In this document: positions 7,779-16,579 of the stretch, piece after piece
How positions within the stretch are numbered: position 1 is the stretch's first letter
Layout of the letters: each line of letters opens with the position of its first letter
From: an uncultured Ruminococcus sp.
GTDB taxonomy: Bacteria; Bacillota; Clostridia; Oscillospirales; Ruminococcaceae
NCBI GenBank assembly: GCA_947627625.1
Contig: CANQWR010000002.1
Span: 124,001-188,000 of the forward strand
Length of the DNA: 64,000 nucleotides
Reading direction: 5' to 3'
Translations under genes and position numbers: made by a program
Notes under the pieces: model-generated
Told to the model about the DNA's origin: nothing
The model's input: the letters and a program-made list of their open reading frames with translations, nothing else
Databases searched by the model: none

Positions 7779-9440
7779 ATGCTGAGAGAAATCCATATAA
7801 AAAATTTAGCCGTCATAAAGGAGACGGCGATACCGTTTACCGACAACCTGAACATTCTGACGGGAGAGACGGGTGCGGGAAAGTCAATACTTATAAACGG
7901 CATAAACGCAGTACTCGGACAGAGGGTCAGCAGGGACATGGTGCGGACAGGCTGTAAAAAAGCGGAGATAACGGCACTCTTCACCGAAATCGGGAGAGAG
8001 GTTGCCGAAAAACTTTGTGAAATGGGAATAGACTGTGAGGAGGGGGAACTTGTCCTCACGAGGGAGATAGGTGCGGACGGGAGAAGTGTTGCAAGGATAA
8101 ACGGCAGAACGTCATCAGTTTCAATGCTGAAAAGTCTGGGCAGTTTCCTGATAAACATTCACGGTCAGCACGACAGTCAGATATTGCTTGACAGCAGGAG
8201 ACACATAGATATTCTTGACGGTTTCGGCGGTGACACCGAAATTCTTGAAAATTACCGCAGAATGTTCAGGGAACTTCAGGAAGTTTCAAAAAAGCTGTCC
8301 GAACTTGTTAAACAGGAGGGCACAAAAGCCGAAAGAGCGGTACATCTCAAAGAAATTGTGAGCGAGATAGGCGGTCTGGAAACCCGTGCAGGCGAGGACG
8401 ACACTCTTGAGCAGGAGTACAATTCCGCAAAGAACGCAGAGAAGATAATAACGGCTCTTGGGAGTGCGGTACAGTGCATATCGGGTGAGCAGACGGCAGT
8501 TGACCTGATTGCATCGGCTGAGAGGGAACTGTCGGGATTTTCGGAGGAAAATTCGAGTATAGCGGAACTTTACAAGAGACTTTCGGAGACGGAGATAGAG
8601 CTTGCGGACATATCGTCCGAAATAGAGAGACTTGCGGACAGGGTTGAACTTGACGGCAGCAGGCTTGAATATATTTCGGAGAGACTTAGTGCAATAAACA
8701 CTCTGAAAAAGAAGTACAACACGGATTGCGAAGGTCTTGTGGAGATATTTGAAAAGTCGCAAAGGGAACTCTCCGAAATTGTCAGTAGGGACGAGGAAGT
8801 CGAAAAGCTTAAAGCGGACAGAGAGAGACTTAGAAAAGAGGTCACGGAGCAGGCAAAGTTGTTATTTGACTACAGACAGCGGACAGCGGACGATTTTTCG
8901 GAGAGAGTTGCGGGGGAACTTGAATTTCTGAATATGTCGGGGGTAGTGATAAGTGTAAGGCACGAAAAGGGAAAACTCACCATAAACGGCATGGACAGTA
9001 TAGAATTTTTAATATCTGCAAACAGAGGTGAAGAGCCGAAACCCATAGCGGAGATAGCGTCGGGAGGAGAACTTTCGAGAATAATGCTTGCATTGAAGAG
9101 CGTCATAGCGGGCAGGGACACTATCCCGACTATGATTTTTGACGAGATAGACACAGGTGTCAGCGGAAAGGCTGCACAGAAGATAGGAATAAAACTCAGG
9201 CAGATAGGAAAAGTCCGTCAGGTGATATGTGTCACGCACCTGCCGCAGATAGCAGTAATGGCGGACAGTCACCTGCTGATAGAGAAGAAAGACGTTGACG
9301 GCAGGACGGAGACGAGCGTGACGGAACTTGATTTTGACGGAAGATGCAGGGAAGTCGCAAGAATAATGGGCGGAGAGAATCCGAGTGAACTCATGCTTGA
9401 AACCGCACAGCAGGAAATCAGAAGGGCAGAGAAGTTATGA
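7779..9440 (+). CDS. recN: DNA repair protein RecN
   Basis: RecN is an SMC-like ATPase that acts at double-strand breaks. The 553-residue product starts MLREIHIKNLAVI, has Walker A GETGAGKS near residue 30, INIHGQHDSQ, two long coiled-coil arms rich in E/K/R in the middle third, the ABC signature ASGGELSRIMLALK and Walker B TMIFDEIDTGVSG with VTHLPQIA after it. It follows argR by 9 bp and overlaps the next gene by 4 bp (ATGA). The spoIVB and spo0A genes that usually come next are absent here. Confidence 0.96.
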   Translation: MLREIHIKNLAVIKETAIPFTDNLNILTGETGAGKSILINGINAVLGQRVSRDMVRTGCKKAEITALFTEIGREVAEKLCEMGIDCEEGELVLTREIGADGRSVARINGRTSSVSMLKSLGSFLINIHGQHDSQILLDSRRHIDILDGFGGDTEILENYRRMFRELQEVSKKLSELVKQEGTKAERAVHLKEIVSEIGGLETRAGEDDTLEQEYNSAKNAEKIITALGSAVQCISGEQTAVDLIASAERELSGFSEENSSIAELYKRLSETEIELADISSEIERLADRVELDGSRLEYISERLSAINTLKKKYNTDCEGLVEIFEKSQRELSEIVSRDEEVEKLKADRERLRKEVTEQAKLLFDYRQRTADDFSERVAGELEFLNMSGVVISVRHEKGKLTINGMDSIEFLISANRGEEPKPIAEIASGGELSRIMLALKSVIAGRDTIPTMIFDEIDTGVSGKAAQKIGIKLRQIGKVRQVICVTHLPQIAVMADSHLLIEKKDVDGRTETSVTELDFDGRCREVARIMGGENPSELMLETAQQEIRRAEKL

Positions 9441-9982
9441 AAATATATTCAACAAGACACGGCGAGACTGACTATAACAGGAGTGAGATAATTTTAGGTA
9501 CTACAGATGTCTCACTCAACAGCACGGGTATTTCGCAGGCTGAAGAGCTTGCGGAGAGAATCTCACGTGCAGGAGATGTAAATATAATAATATCGTCACC
9601 TATGAAAAGGTCCGTGACTACAGCGGAAATTGTGGGGAGACGGTGTGCAGTAGAGGTTCAGACGGACGAAAGGCTGAGGGAGTGGAATTACGGGGAGTAT
9701 GAGGGAAAACCGAGATTTGCGGAACATTTTCAGGAGTCAAAATCTGAATTTGGCGTGAAGATGGGGAAAACAGGTGAATCGCTCCTGCAATTCTCGCACA
9801 GGGTTTACTCCGCACTCGATGATATAATTAAAAAATATAGCAAGTCCGGGGAGAATGTACTGCTTGTGACACACGGCGGTGTGTGCCGTGTTATTGAGAC
9901 TTATTTTCACGATATGACGGTCAGTGAGTATAACAACTGGTTTATGGACAACTGCGGAATAATTCTTTATACAATCGCATAG
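9437..9982 (+). CDS. Histidine phosphatase family protein (phosphoglycerate mutase-like)
   Basis: This 181-residue member of the branched histidine phosphatase superfamily has the phosphohistidine motif TRHGETDYN at residues 5-13, a SPMKRSVTTAEIV helix, LREWNYGEYEG and the second catalytic His in VTHGGVCRV. Such proteins dephosphorylate sugars, alpha-ribazole phosphate or phosphoglycerate; the substrate cannot be read from the sequence. It overlaps recN by 4 bp and lies 11 bp before the GH42 gene, so it is probably read from the same transcript. Confidence 0.85.
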   Translation: MKIYSTRHGETDYNRSEIILGTTDVSLNSTGISQAEELAERISRAGDVNIIISSPMKRSVTTAEIVGRRCAVEVQTDERLREWNYGEYEGKPRFAEHFQESKSEFGVKMGKTGESLLQFSHRVYSALDDIIKKYSKSGENVLLVTHGGVCRVIETYFHDMTVSEYNNWFMDNCGIILYTIA

Positions 9983-9993
9983 AGGAGTTTCTT

Positions 9994-11964
9994 ATGAAAA
10001 TAGGAGTTGATTATTACCCCGAACAGTGGGACAGGAATATGTGGGAGAGAGATGCCGAACTGATGGCAAAGACGGGAGTAAAAGCCGTCAGGATAGGGGA
10101 ATTTGCGTGGTCGAGAATAGAACCGCAGGACGGCAGATTTGAGTTTGAATGGCTTGACGAAGTTGTCAATATATTTGCGAGATTTGCAATAGAAGTGATA
10201 ATGTGCATACCGACAAGCTGTCCGCCGATGTGGCTTTACAAGAGGTACCCCGAAACGCTGAAAGTCTCCCCTGACGGAAACAGGGTAAAGGCGGGAGTGA
10301 AGTCGCACAGGTGCATAAATTCTCCTGTTTTTATGAAGTACGCAAAGAGGATAACGCAACAGCTCACAAGGAGGTACGCACAAGATCCGAATATTATAGC
10401 GTGGCAGATAGACAACGAACTCGAAGCGTACCCGTGTTGCTGTGACGTTTGCAGGGGAAAATTTCACAACTGGCTTATAGACAGATTTGACAACATACAG
10501 AATATCAATCAGGTTTTCGGGAACGTCGTTTGGAGCGGGGAGTACAGCGACATATCACAGATAGAACCGCCCTCCGACTACCCGATGAGTGTGCAGAATC
10601 CCGCACTCTGTCTTGAATGGCTGAGGTTCACTTCCGACAGCGTTGTGAACTATTTCAAAACTCTCGCACACATAGTGAAAACGGAGAATAAAAAAGTATT
10701 CGTCACAAGCAACGTGAATTTTTCGGAAAATTCCCCCGATTTTCACCTGCTATGTGACGAGTTTGACGTAACGTCATGTGTGAACTATCCCTTTGAGGAG
10801 ATGTCGGGAGAGGGTGCGGAGTATTATTCAAATGCGTTTTATCTTGATTTTGTGAGAGGTCTCAGGGAGGAGAACTTTTGGGTTGTACAGCAGTTGAGCG
10901 GTACGGCAGGGGGATTTGTCCCCATGACAAGAACTCCGAGACCGGGCATGATAACGGGGTACGGCTTACAGGCTATTGCACACGGTGCGGACATGGTTTT
11001 GTTTTACAGATGGCGTACAGCTACAAAGGGTGCGGAGATGTTCTGTCACGGTCTGATTGACCACAACAACATTCCTGCAAGAAGATTTTACGAATTTTCG
11101 GAACTGTGCAAAATTGTCTCCAGACTTGATATACTCGACAAGACGGAGATAGTTTCGGATGTGGCTATACTCTATTCGGCTGAAAACGACTTTGCACTCA
11201 GAATACAGCCCCAGACGGAGGATTTCTACTACACAGAGCAGATGCGGCTATTTCACACGGCTTTCTGTCACTATGGTGCAAACGTGGACATAGTTCGCCC
11301 CGACACAGATTTAACGCAATATAAACTTGTCATAGCACCCGTGATGTTCGTCAACAATAAAAATTATGTCGAAAATATATACAGGTACGTCATAAACGGC
11401 GGTACGGCAGTCATCACGAACAGAAGCGGTGTAAAGGACGGCAATAACAATTGTATTATGGAGTCTCTCCCGACAGTTTACAAGGAACTTATAGGTGCGG
11501 AAGTGGTGGAGTACGACCCCATAGGCGAGGGCGGTCAGAGTATAAGAGACTTTGCGGGAAATGAGTTTGAGTGCAGAGAGTGGTGCGACATATTGAGACT
11601 TACGACAGCGAGAGCCTATGCGGAGTACAACAACGATTTTTACAGATGTTGTCCCGCCGTCACAATGAACAGGTATTGCGGAGGAGTCTCCTACTATGTC
11701 GGAACGGTCTGCACACAGGATTTTTATGACAATTTTGTGTCCAACCTAATGAGACAGACAGGTATACCGAGACTTAAAGACCTGCCCGAAGGGGTGGAGG
11801 TCACGACACGCACGGACGGCAGAGATGAGTTTATATTCTTTTTCAATAGCACTCCGCAGCAGCAGGAGATTTATCTGCCGAAACCGATGTATAGCGTGCT
11901 GTCATCAATAGGGCGTGACAGGATAAGGCTTGACCCCTATGAGACGGAGATAGTAAGAAAATAG
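9994..11964 (+). CDS. GH42 family glycosidase (beta-galactosidase-like) with altered nucleophile
   Basis: The 656-residue protein has a TIM-barrel with the GH42 opening (GVDYYPEQW, VRIGEFAWSRIEP), the acid/base Glu142 in WQIDNEL followed by the zinc-cysteine cluster CCCDVCRGKF, then the flavodoxin-like trimerisation domain and a small beta domain. At the position where GH42 enzymes have the nucleophile Glu (FWVMEQ or FWVQEL) this protein reads FWVVQQ, so residue 299 is Gln (codon CAG at 10888-10890). The surrounding WRTATKGAEMF segment is well conserved. It is either an inactive or a re-purposed glycosidase. No signal peptide is visible. Confidence 0.85.
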   Translation: MKIGVDYYPEQWDRNMWERDAELMAKTGVKAVRIGEFAWSRIEPQDGRFEFEWLDEVVNIFARFAIEVIMCIPTSCPPMWLYKRYPETLKVSPDGNRVKAGVKSHRCINSPVFMKYAKRITQQLTRRYAQDPNIIAWQIDNELEAYPCCCDVCRGKFHNWLIDRFDNIQNINQVFGNVVWSGEYSDISQIEPPSDYPMSVQNPALCLEWLRFTSDSVVNYFKTLAHIVKTENKKVFVTSNVNFSENSPDFHLLCDEFDVTSCVNYPFEEMSGEGAEYYSNAFYLDFVRGLREENFWVVQQLSGTAGGFVPMTRTPRPGMITGYGLQAIAHGADMVLFYRWRTATKGAEMFCHGLIDHNNIPARRFYEFSELCKIVSRLDILDKTEIVSDVAILYSAENDFALRIQPQTEDFYYTEQMRLFHTAFCHYGANVDIVRPDTDLTQYKLVIAPVMFVNNKNYVENIYRYVINGGTAVITNRSGVKDGNNNCIMESLPTVYKELIGAEVVEYDPIGEGGQSIRDFAGNEFECREWCDILRLTTARAYAEYNNDFYRCCPAVTMNRYCGGVSYYVGTVCTQDFYDNFVSNLMRQTGIPRLKDLPEGVEVTTRTDGRDEFIFFFNSTPQQQEIYLPKPMYSVLSSIGRDRIRLDPYETEIVRK

Positions 11965-12010
11965 AATTTTTTTATTTGGGGGAACTGTCTCCCAAGCCTT
12001 GCCCCTTGAA

Positions 12011-12310
12011 CCGAAAAATTAAAACAGTAGAATATCATGGGGGGTCTGGGGGGATACTTCCCCCCAGCGGGGGTCTGGGGGCAGAGCCCCCAGTGGGGGT
12101 TCAGGGGGCAAAGCCCCCTGCCTCTAATCGTTCTAATAAAAAATATTAAATCTCTAAAAAAATATAATTTTAAGAAAATTATTTTTTGGGGTTCAGGGGG
12201 CAAAGCCCCCTGCCTCTGATCGTTCTAATAAAAAATATTAAATCTCTAAAAAAATATAATTTTAATAAAATTATTTTTTGGGGTTTGGGGGGCGTAGCCC
12301 CCAACAGTTT
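12011..12310 (-). repeat. GC-rich palindromic interspersed repeat, copy R2, with a 92-bp tandem duplication
   Basis: This fills most of the 431-bp gap between the GH42 gene and the PBP gene. It reads as the reverse complement of R1/R5. The end module AAAACAGTAGAATATCATGG (12021-12040) is related to the terminal inverted repeat of copy R6. Inside, the unit from 12100 (TTCAGGGGGCAAAGCCCCC, then an AT-rich tail after CGTTCTAAT) is repeated from 12192 with a 92-bp period and very few changes. Short open frames here are repeat artefacts. Confidence 0.85.
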
Positions 12311-12395
12311 ACAAGTCAAAAAGTCTCAAAAAAAGCACATAAAATTTTGTTTATATACAAAAATTCCGTACAGAATAATAATGAGGTGATATTCT

Positions 12396-14000
12396 GTGCG
12401 GAGACTTTGCGAGAACAGGGTGATAGTCCTGACAGTATTTTTTTTCATATCTTTTCTGGTGATTTCTTGCAGTTATTTCAAAATAGCGTGGGAACAGGAG
12501 TACACGGACGTGGCTTTTGAGCGTTCGCTTGTCACGATAGACGCAGGAGACAGTCAGGGGACTATATATGACAGAAATATGAACAGGCTTGTGAACCGTG
12601 ACAGCGAGTATGTGGCGGTTGTCGTCCCGAAGTACGAGAGTTTTGAGAGACTTGCCGAGTACGCTGTTGACAGGACCGAATTTGAAAAAAGTTTTAATTC
12701 GGGAGAACCTTTTGCGTTCAGGTGCAGAGAAAAGCCCGAGGAGTCCGCAGGGCTGACGGTTTTTGAAATACCTGTCAGATATTCGCAAAATCAGACGGCA
12801 CAGCACATTTTAGGTTATATTTCGGACGGTGAGGGAGTTTCGGGGGTGGAATATGCGTACGATTCGGTTCTCAGAGGGGGAGATATGGAGAACAGTGTCA
12901 CATATTCAACTGACGGATTCGGGAATATCTTAATAGGCGGAGATAAGTCTGTAGTGCGGAGTATTGCGGACAGAACGGGTGTCGTACTGACAATAGATTC
13001 GGAAATTCAGGAGATTTGTGAAAAAGCGGGGGAGAGTCTCGAAAAAGGGGCAATAGTTGTCTCGGACGTTAAAAACGGCGATATACTTGCAATGGTGAGT
13101 GAACCTGTTTACAGTTGGGACAGTCTTGAAAAGGCGGTATCGGACGAGAGAAGCCCGCTTATAAACAGGTGTCTTTACGCCTATGGAGTGGGTTCGGTGT
13201 TCAAACTGGTGGGGGCGTGTCAGGCTGTTGAAAACGACTATGAAAAATATATTTACAAGTGCAGAGGGAGCATAGACGTGCAGGGGCAGGAGTTCCGCTG
13301 TCACAAGCTGGACGGACACGGTTCACAGAATTTGTGCGATGCGATAGTCAATTCGTGCAACACGTATTTTATAAGTCTCACGGAGAGTTTTGATGTAAAA
13401 AAATTCAGACAGCTTGCGTTTGATTTCGGTTTCGGGAGAGAGATACATTTATGTTCGGGAATGACCTCTTCAGCGGGAGTTCTGCCGACTGTCCGTGAGC
13501 TTATGATACCCGCAGAGCTTGCGAATTTTTCTTTCGGACAGGGCAAACTCACCGCCACGCCCTTACAGGTAAATCAGTTCACCTGTACAATTGCGGGAGG
13601 TGGAGAAATGCCTATATTACGTCTTATAAAGGGTATAACCGTTGACGGGGAGAGCGTTTCGGACGAAAAACTTCCGCAGAAATCGAGAGTTATAAAAGAG
13701 GAGATTTCGGAAAAAATCAGGTCAATGATGATTTCGGCGGTCTACAAAAATCCCGACTCAAACGCCAAGCCCTGCAACGTAATAGCGGGTGCAAAGACTT
13801 CCACCGCACAGACGGGGCGTTTTGACGAGAATGGTGTGGAGTACTGCCACGGTTGGATAACGGGTTTTTTCCCTGCATACGAGCCGAAATATGCCGTGAC
13901 GGTTCTTGCGGAGGACGGGGGGTACGGCAATGACGTGTGTGGTCCTGTTTTCAGGGAAATCGTAGAGCAGATAAAGTACAGGATAATTGATAAAAATTAG
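12396..14000 (+). CDS. Class B penicillin-binding protein (PBP2/PbpA-like transpeptidase)
   Basis: This is a membrane-anchored peptidoglycan D,D-transpeptidase. The 534-residue product has a TM segment at about residues 8-27, a short N-terminal PBP dimerisation region starting TIDAGDSQGTIYDRNMNRLV, and a transpeptidase domain. The active-site triad is SVFK (GVGSVFKLV), SCN (NSCNTYF) and KTS (AGAKTSTAQTG; the usual third motif is KTG). The start is GTG 12396 with GAGGTGAT just upstream. At 534 residues it is short, like the PbpA/PBP-A group. It stands alone between repeat copies R2 and R3. Confidence 0.88.
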   Translation: MRRLCENRVIVLTVFFFISFLVISCSYFKIAWEQEYTDVAFERSLVTIDAGDSQGTIYDRNMNRLVNRDSEYVAVVVPKYESFERLAEYAVDRTEFEKSFNSGEPFAFRCREKPEESAGLTVFEIPVRYSQNQTAQHILGYISDGEGVSGVEYAYDSVLRGGDMENSVTYSTDGFGNILIGGDKSVVRSIADRTGVVLTIDSEIQEICEKAGESLEKGAIVVSDVKNGDILAMVSEPVYSWDSLEKAVSDERSPLINRCLYAYGVGSVFKLVGACQAVENDYEKYIYKCRGSIDVQGQEFRCHKLDGHGSQNLCDAIVNSCNTYFISLTESFDVKKFRQLAFDFGFGREIHLCSGMTSSAGVLPTVRELMIPAELANFSFGQGKLTATPLQVNQFTCTIAGGGEMPILRLIKGITVDGESVSDEKLPQKSRVIKEEISEKIRSMMISAVYKNPDSNAKPCNVIAGAKTSTAQTGRFDENGVEYCHGWITGFFPAYEPKYAVTVLAEDGGYGNDVCGPVFREIVEQIKYRIIDKN

Positions 14001-14009
14001 AAATTATTG

Positions 14010-14078
14010 GGGGCTACGCCCCCTGCCTCTAATAATTCTAATGGGGGTTTGGGGGCGAAGCCCCCAAAAATTCCCCAA
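14010..14078 (-). repeat. GC-rich palindromic interspersed repeat, short copy R3
   Basis: Two palindromes (GGGGGCTACGCCCCC and GGGGGCGAAGCCCCC) flank the linker TGCCTCTAATAATTCTAATG. It has the same order and orientation as R2 but no end module. It lies between convergent genes, next to a separate rho-independent terminator. Confidence 0.75.
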
Positions 14079-14104
14079 AAAAGGGTGTCACATAGGTGAC
14101 ACCC
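14077..14104 (-). terminator. Rho-independent terminator of the SDR/membrane-protein operon
   Basis: A perfect 9-bp stem (14083-14091 with 14096-14104, arm GGGTGTCAC) with a 4-base loop lies 2 bp after the stop of the minus-strand gene. On that strand it is followed by a run of six T. Confidence 0.8.
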
Positions 14105-14106
14105 TC

Positions 14107-14643
14107 TTATCTTTTTCTCCTGAATTTCGGCATGAATTTCTCACGGTAGATTATATTTATTATAGTCAGATTGTAGTCATATAAAATAAATATGACGTTC
14201 GCAAGCCCCATTCCGACGACTTCCGCATATTTTCCAAATTCCCCCATATCGCTGACAATTTCGGTCATACCGAATATAAAGACCGAGACACAGACAAATG
14301 CGAGTACGGAGATGTTGAACACGGCGAATTTTATTATAAATCTCAGCGGATTTTTTATGTTCCCGATTTTGCACCGCATTATCGGGTAGTGACCGAAAAT
14401 CATAATAAAAATCAGTGAACACTCCTTGTCGGCGGTTATAAACAGGGAGAGTATGCTGACAGAGATGTAGGTCAGCACGGCACATTTCGGGCTTATCTCC
14501 TGAGCAATTATCATCAGGAGTACGCCCGAGACCATCGGCATTATGATGTAAAAAACGGGGAAAATTCCTGCGACAAACATTGAAATCAGGCACAGTGCAG
14601 AGACTATCCCCCCGACGGCAACTCTGTAACTTATGTCTCTCAT
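14107..14643 (-). CDS. Integral membrane protein of unknown function
   Basis: The 178-residue protein has about five or six hydrophobic segments covering residues 7-165, with a basic C-terminus (REKFMPKFRRKR). I do not recognise a named family with certainty. The compact multi-span layout with short loops resembles small Clostridia membrane proteins sometimes compared with ECF-transporter S components, but no transporter genes are adjacent. It overlaps the end of the SDR gene by 4 bp (ATGA), so the two are translationally coupled, and it is followed at once by a terminator. Confidence 0.7.
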   Translation of the reverse strand: MRDISYRVAVGGIVSALCLISMFVAGIFPVFYIIMPMVSGVLLMIIAQEISPKCAVLTYISVSILSLFITADKECSLIFIMIFGHYPIMRCKIGNIKNPLRFIIKFAVFNISVLAFVCVSVFIFGMTEIVSDMGEFGKYAEVVGMGLANVIFILYDYNLTIINIIYREKFMPKFRRKR

Positions 14644-15407
14644 TTTCGGATGTCATTTACGGACTTGCCCGACTGGATCATGAAAACTGCTGAGGAGACG
14701 AGTTTTTGTGGGAGAAATCTTGACGCAAGTACTCCCGCACGCACTATCGGTGACGGAATCGCAACCGTTTTTCCCGCAAGAGCCTTTTTTACGGCGTACT
14801 TTCCCGCATATTTGGACGAAATTGGTCTCACACTGAAACTTACTCCCGCACGCCTGTTGAAATTTGTGTCCACAGGTCCGGGGCAGAAAACCGTTATTTT
14901 CACTTTTGACTTTTCACGTTTTAGTTCCTCCGCAACAGCGAGAGAAAGTCTCACCACATAATTTTTTGAGGCGTAGTAGGAGGACATTAGCGGACCTGTC
15001 AGGAATCCCGCACACGATGCGACATTCAGAATTATACCGCTGTTTTTTCGCTTGAAATCACGGAGAAACAGTTTCATAAGGACGTGCATCGCAATTATAT
15101 TGACATTCAGCATATTGACTTCATCTTGCAGATCTGTCTCGGTGAACTCCCCGAAAATGCCGTAGCCTGCGTTGTTCACAAGCATATCAATATTTTTGTC
15201 CTTACAGGAATCGTATACCCCGTATACCTGTTTTATATCGGAGAGGTCGGCAGGGATAATTTCGGTACTCCCACCGAATTTTCTCTGCATATTTTTCAGG
15301 ACACGTCTGTTTCTGCCCGACAGTATCAGCTCCCAGCCCTTTTTGTGCAGGTACACCGCAATCTGAAAACCTATTCCTGAAGTCGCTCCGGTGACGAGTG
15401 CTTTCAT
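14640..15407 (-). CDS. Short-chain dehydrogenase/reductase (SDR) family oxidoreductase
   Basis: This 255-residue classical SDR has the nucleotide-binding TGATSGIG at residues 7-14, NNAGYG, an NVASCAG strand with the catalytic Ser, and YYASK with the catalytic Tyr/Lys. The C-terminus is long and basic, as in the DltE/YqjQ-like group that acts on lipid or ketone substrates. The substrate cannot be assigned. It is first in a two-gene operon with the membrane protein downstream. Its 5' flank (15408-15484) is an AT-rich low-complexity spacer. Confidence 0.85.
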   Translation of the reverse strand: MKALVTGATSGIGFQIAVYLHKKGWELILSGRNRRVLKNMQRKFGGSTEIIPADLSDIKQVYGVYDSCKDKNIDMLVNNAGYGIFGEFTETDLQDEVNMLNVNIIAMHVLMKLFLRDFKRKNSGIILNVASCAGFLTGPLMSSYYASKNYVVRLSLAVAEELKREKSKVKITVFCPGPVDTNFNRRAGVSFSVRPISSKYAGKYAVKKALAGKTVAIPSPIVRAGVLASRFLPQKLVSSAVFMIQSGKSVNDIRK

Positions 15408-15484
15408 AGAAAAAAACTCCCTTCATGAATATTTTAATTTAGATTTGATTTAGATTTAATTTAGATTTGATTTTAATTTTTGAT

Positions 15485-16570
15485 TTAATTATATATACTC
15501 TCTATCCCGAACAGAAAAAGAGTCTGTTCAAAGTCATCGGGATTTACAAAATTTTCAAGCGGGACTTCCGAGTCTTCAGGTGAAAAGACCGCAATTTCGC
15601 TGTAGTGCTGAATCAGAAACGGTATAAAGCAGTTTGCGTAGGAGTCCTTTATAACAAGAAGTTTCCTCTGGTTGTTCACGGAGGTGTTTATTCTGACAAA
15701 CGGCTTTTTTGCGGTGGGGTAGAGGTCGTACATATTTTCCGAGTTGAGAGCCTTTGTATTGTAGAAATCAGTGTCGGAGAAATTCAAGCCGTCCGCAGAC
15801 GCTTTACAGCCGAGGACTTCCGCACCGCCCGAAAATATGCACACATCGAGTATATCGGGTTTCGACTTCATATACTGTGTCATTGAGACGAGATCACCCT
15901 TGAAATTGTCGGTTATGTGCTGAATGGTGTATTTGTCATATGAAGAGGGCTGAAAACCGAGTTTCTGGACGACACTCCTGTAAACGCAGTACGCACCGTA
16001 ACTTGTCCACTTGCTGTCGCTCCTGTAGTAGATATAGCTGTCGCTCATCATTTTGAGAATGTTGTAAGCATCTATTTTTCTTATGTTGTCGGAGAGAGTG
16101 TCATATAGCGAGTCAATCTGCTGTTTCTGAGTATTTCTATAGGTGAGGTATTCGGGGAGCTTGTCCGAGTAAACTCCCGCCGAGGAGGGTATGACAGCAA
16201 GGTACACCGCACCGCTGTAGGAGTTGCTGAAACTGTTTATTTTTTTTGAAATTTCCGTAAAATCCTGTTTGTCATGGGTATGTGCATCGAGGAGCATATC
16301 GTCGGATATAAAAACACCGTTGACAATGCTCTCCCCCGTCTGTGACTCAACGACAGCCTTTTCGGATATGAGCAGATTTCTGAACGCAAAATTTTCGGTG
16401 AAAAATTGGTTCAACTTTGTTCCGACACTTCCGTCAAGCACAGAGGAGAGACTTAATTTCGGGAAATTTCCGTCTTTTGAGGTCAGCGTCCCCGACAGAG
16501 TTATTACAAGAACTAAGAGTGTAAAAATAATTACCGACACACAGGTTATCTGATTTATTATTTTTCGCAT
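15485..16570 (-). CDS. DHHW/AlgX-like SGNH-hydrolase-fold protein with substituted His
   Basis: This is an exported or membrane-tethered partner of MBOAT acyltransferases. The 361-residue product has a TM/signal segment at about residues 8-28, and FFTENFAFRN, which is typical of the DHHW/AlgX/AlgJ group. It keeps the SGNH Ser in VIKDSYAN near the C-terminus. The motif that gives the family its name (DxHW, with catalytic Asp-His) reads DSKW at residues 185-188, so the His is Lys187. ATG 16570 follows TAGGTGA, which overlaps the MBOAT stop; the GTG at 16579 is less likely. With the MBOAT gene it forms a cell-surface O-acetylation module, if active. Confidence 0.78.
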   Translation of the reverse strand: MRKIINQITCVSVIIFTLLVLVITLSGTLTSKDGNFPKLSLSSVLDGSVGTKLNQFFTENFAFRNLLISEKAVVESQTGESIVNGVFISDDMLLDAHTHDKQDFTEISKKINSFSNSYSGAVYLAVIPSSAGVYSDKLPEYLTYRNTQKQQIDSLYDTLSDNIRKIDAYNILKMMSDSYIYYRSDSKWTSYGAYCVYRSVVQKLGFQPSSYDKYTIQHITDNFKGDLVSMTQYMKSKPDILDVCIFSGGAEVLGCKASADGLNFSDTDFYNTKALNSENMYDLYPTAKKPFVRINTSVNNQRKLLVIKDSYANCFIPFLIQHYSEIAVFSPEDSEVPLENFVNPDDFEQTLFLFGIESIYN

Positions 16571-16579
16571 AAAATTCAC

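Noticed and set aside
12037..12520. Overlapping short open frames with shared peptide RGQSPLPLIVLIKN
   Set aside because: They are translations of the palindromic repeats in R2 and R7, with no ribosome site and no domain; similarity between them only mirrors the DNA repeat.
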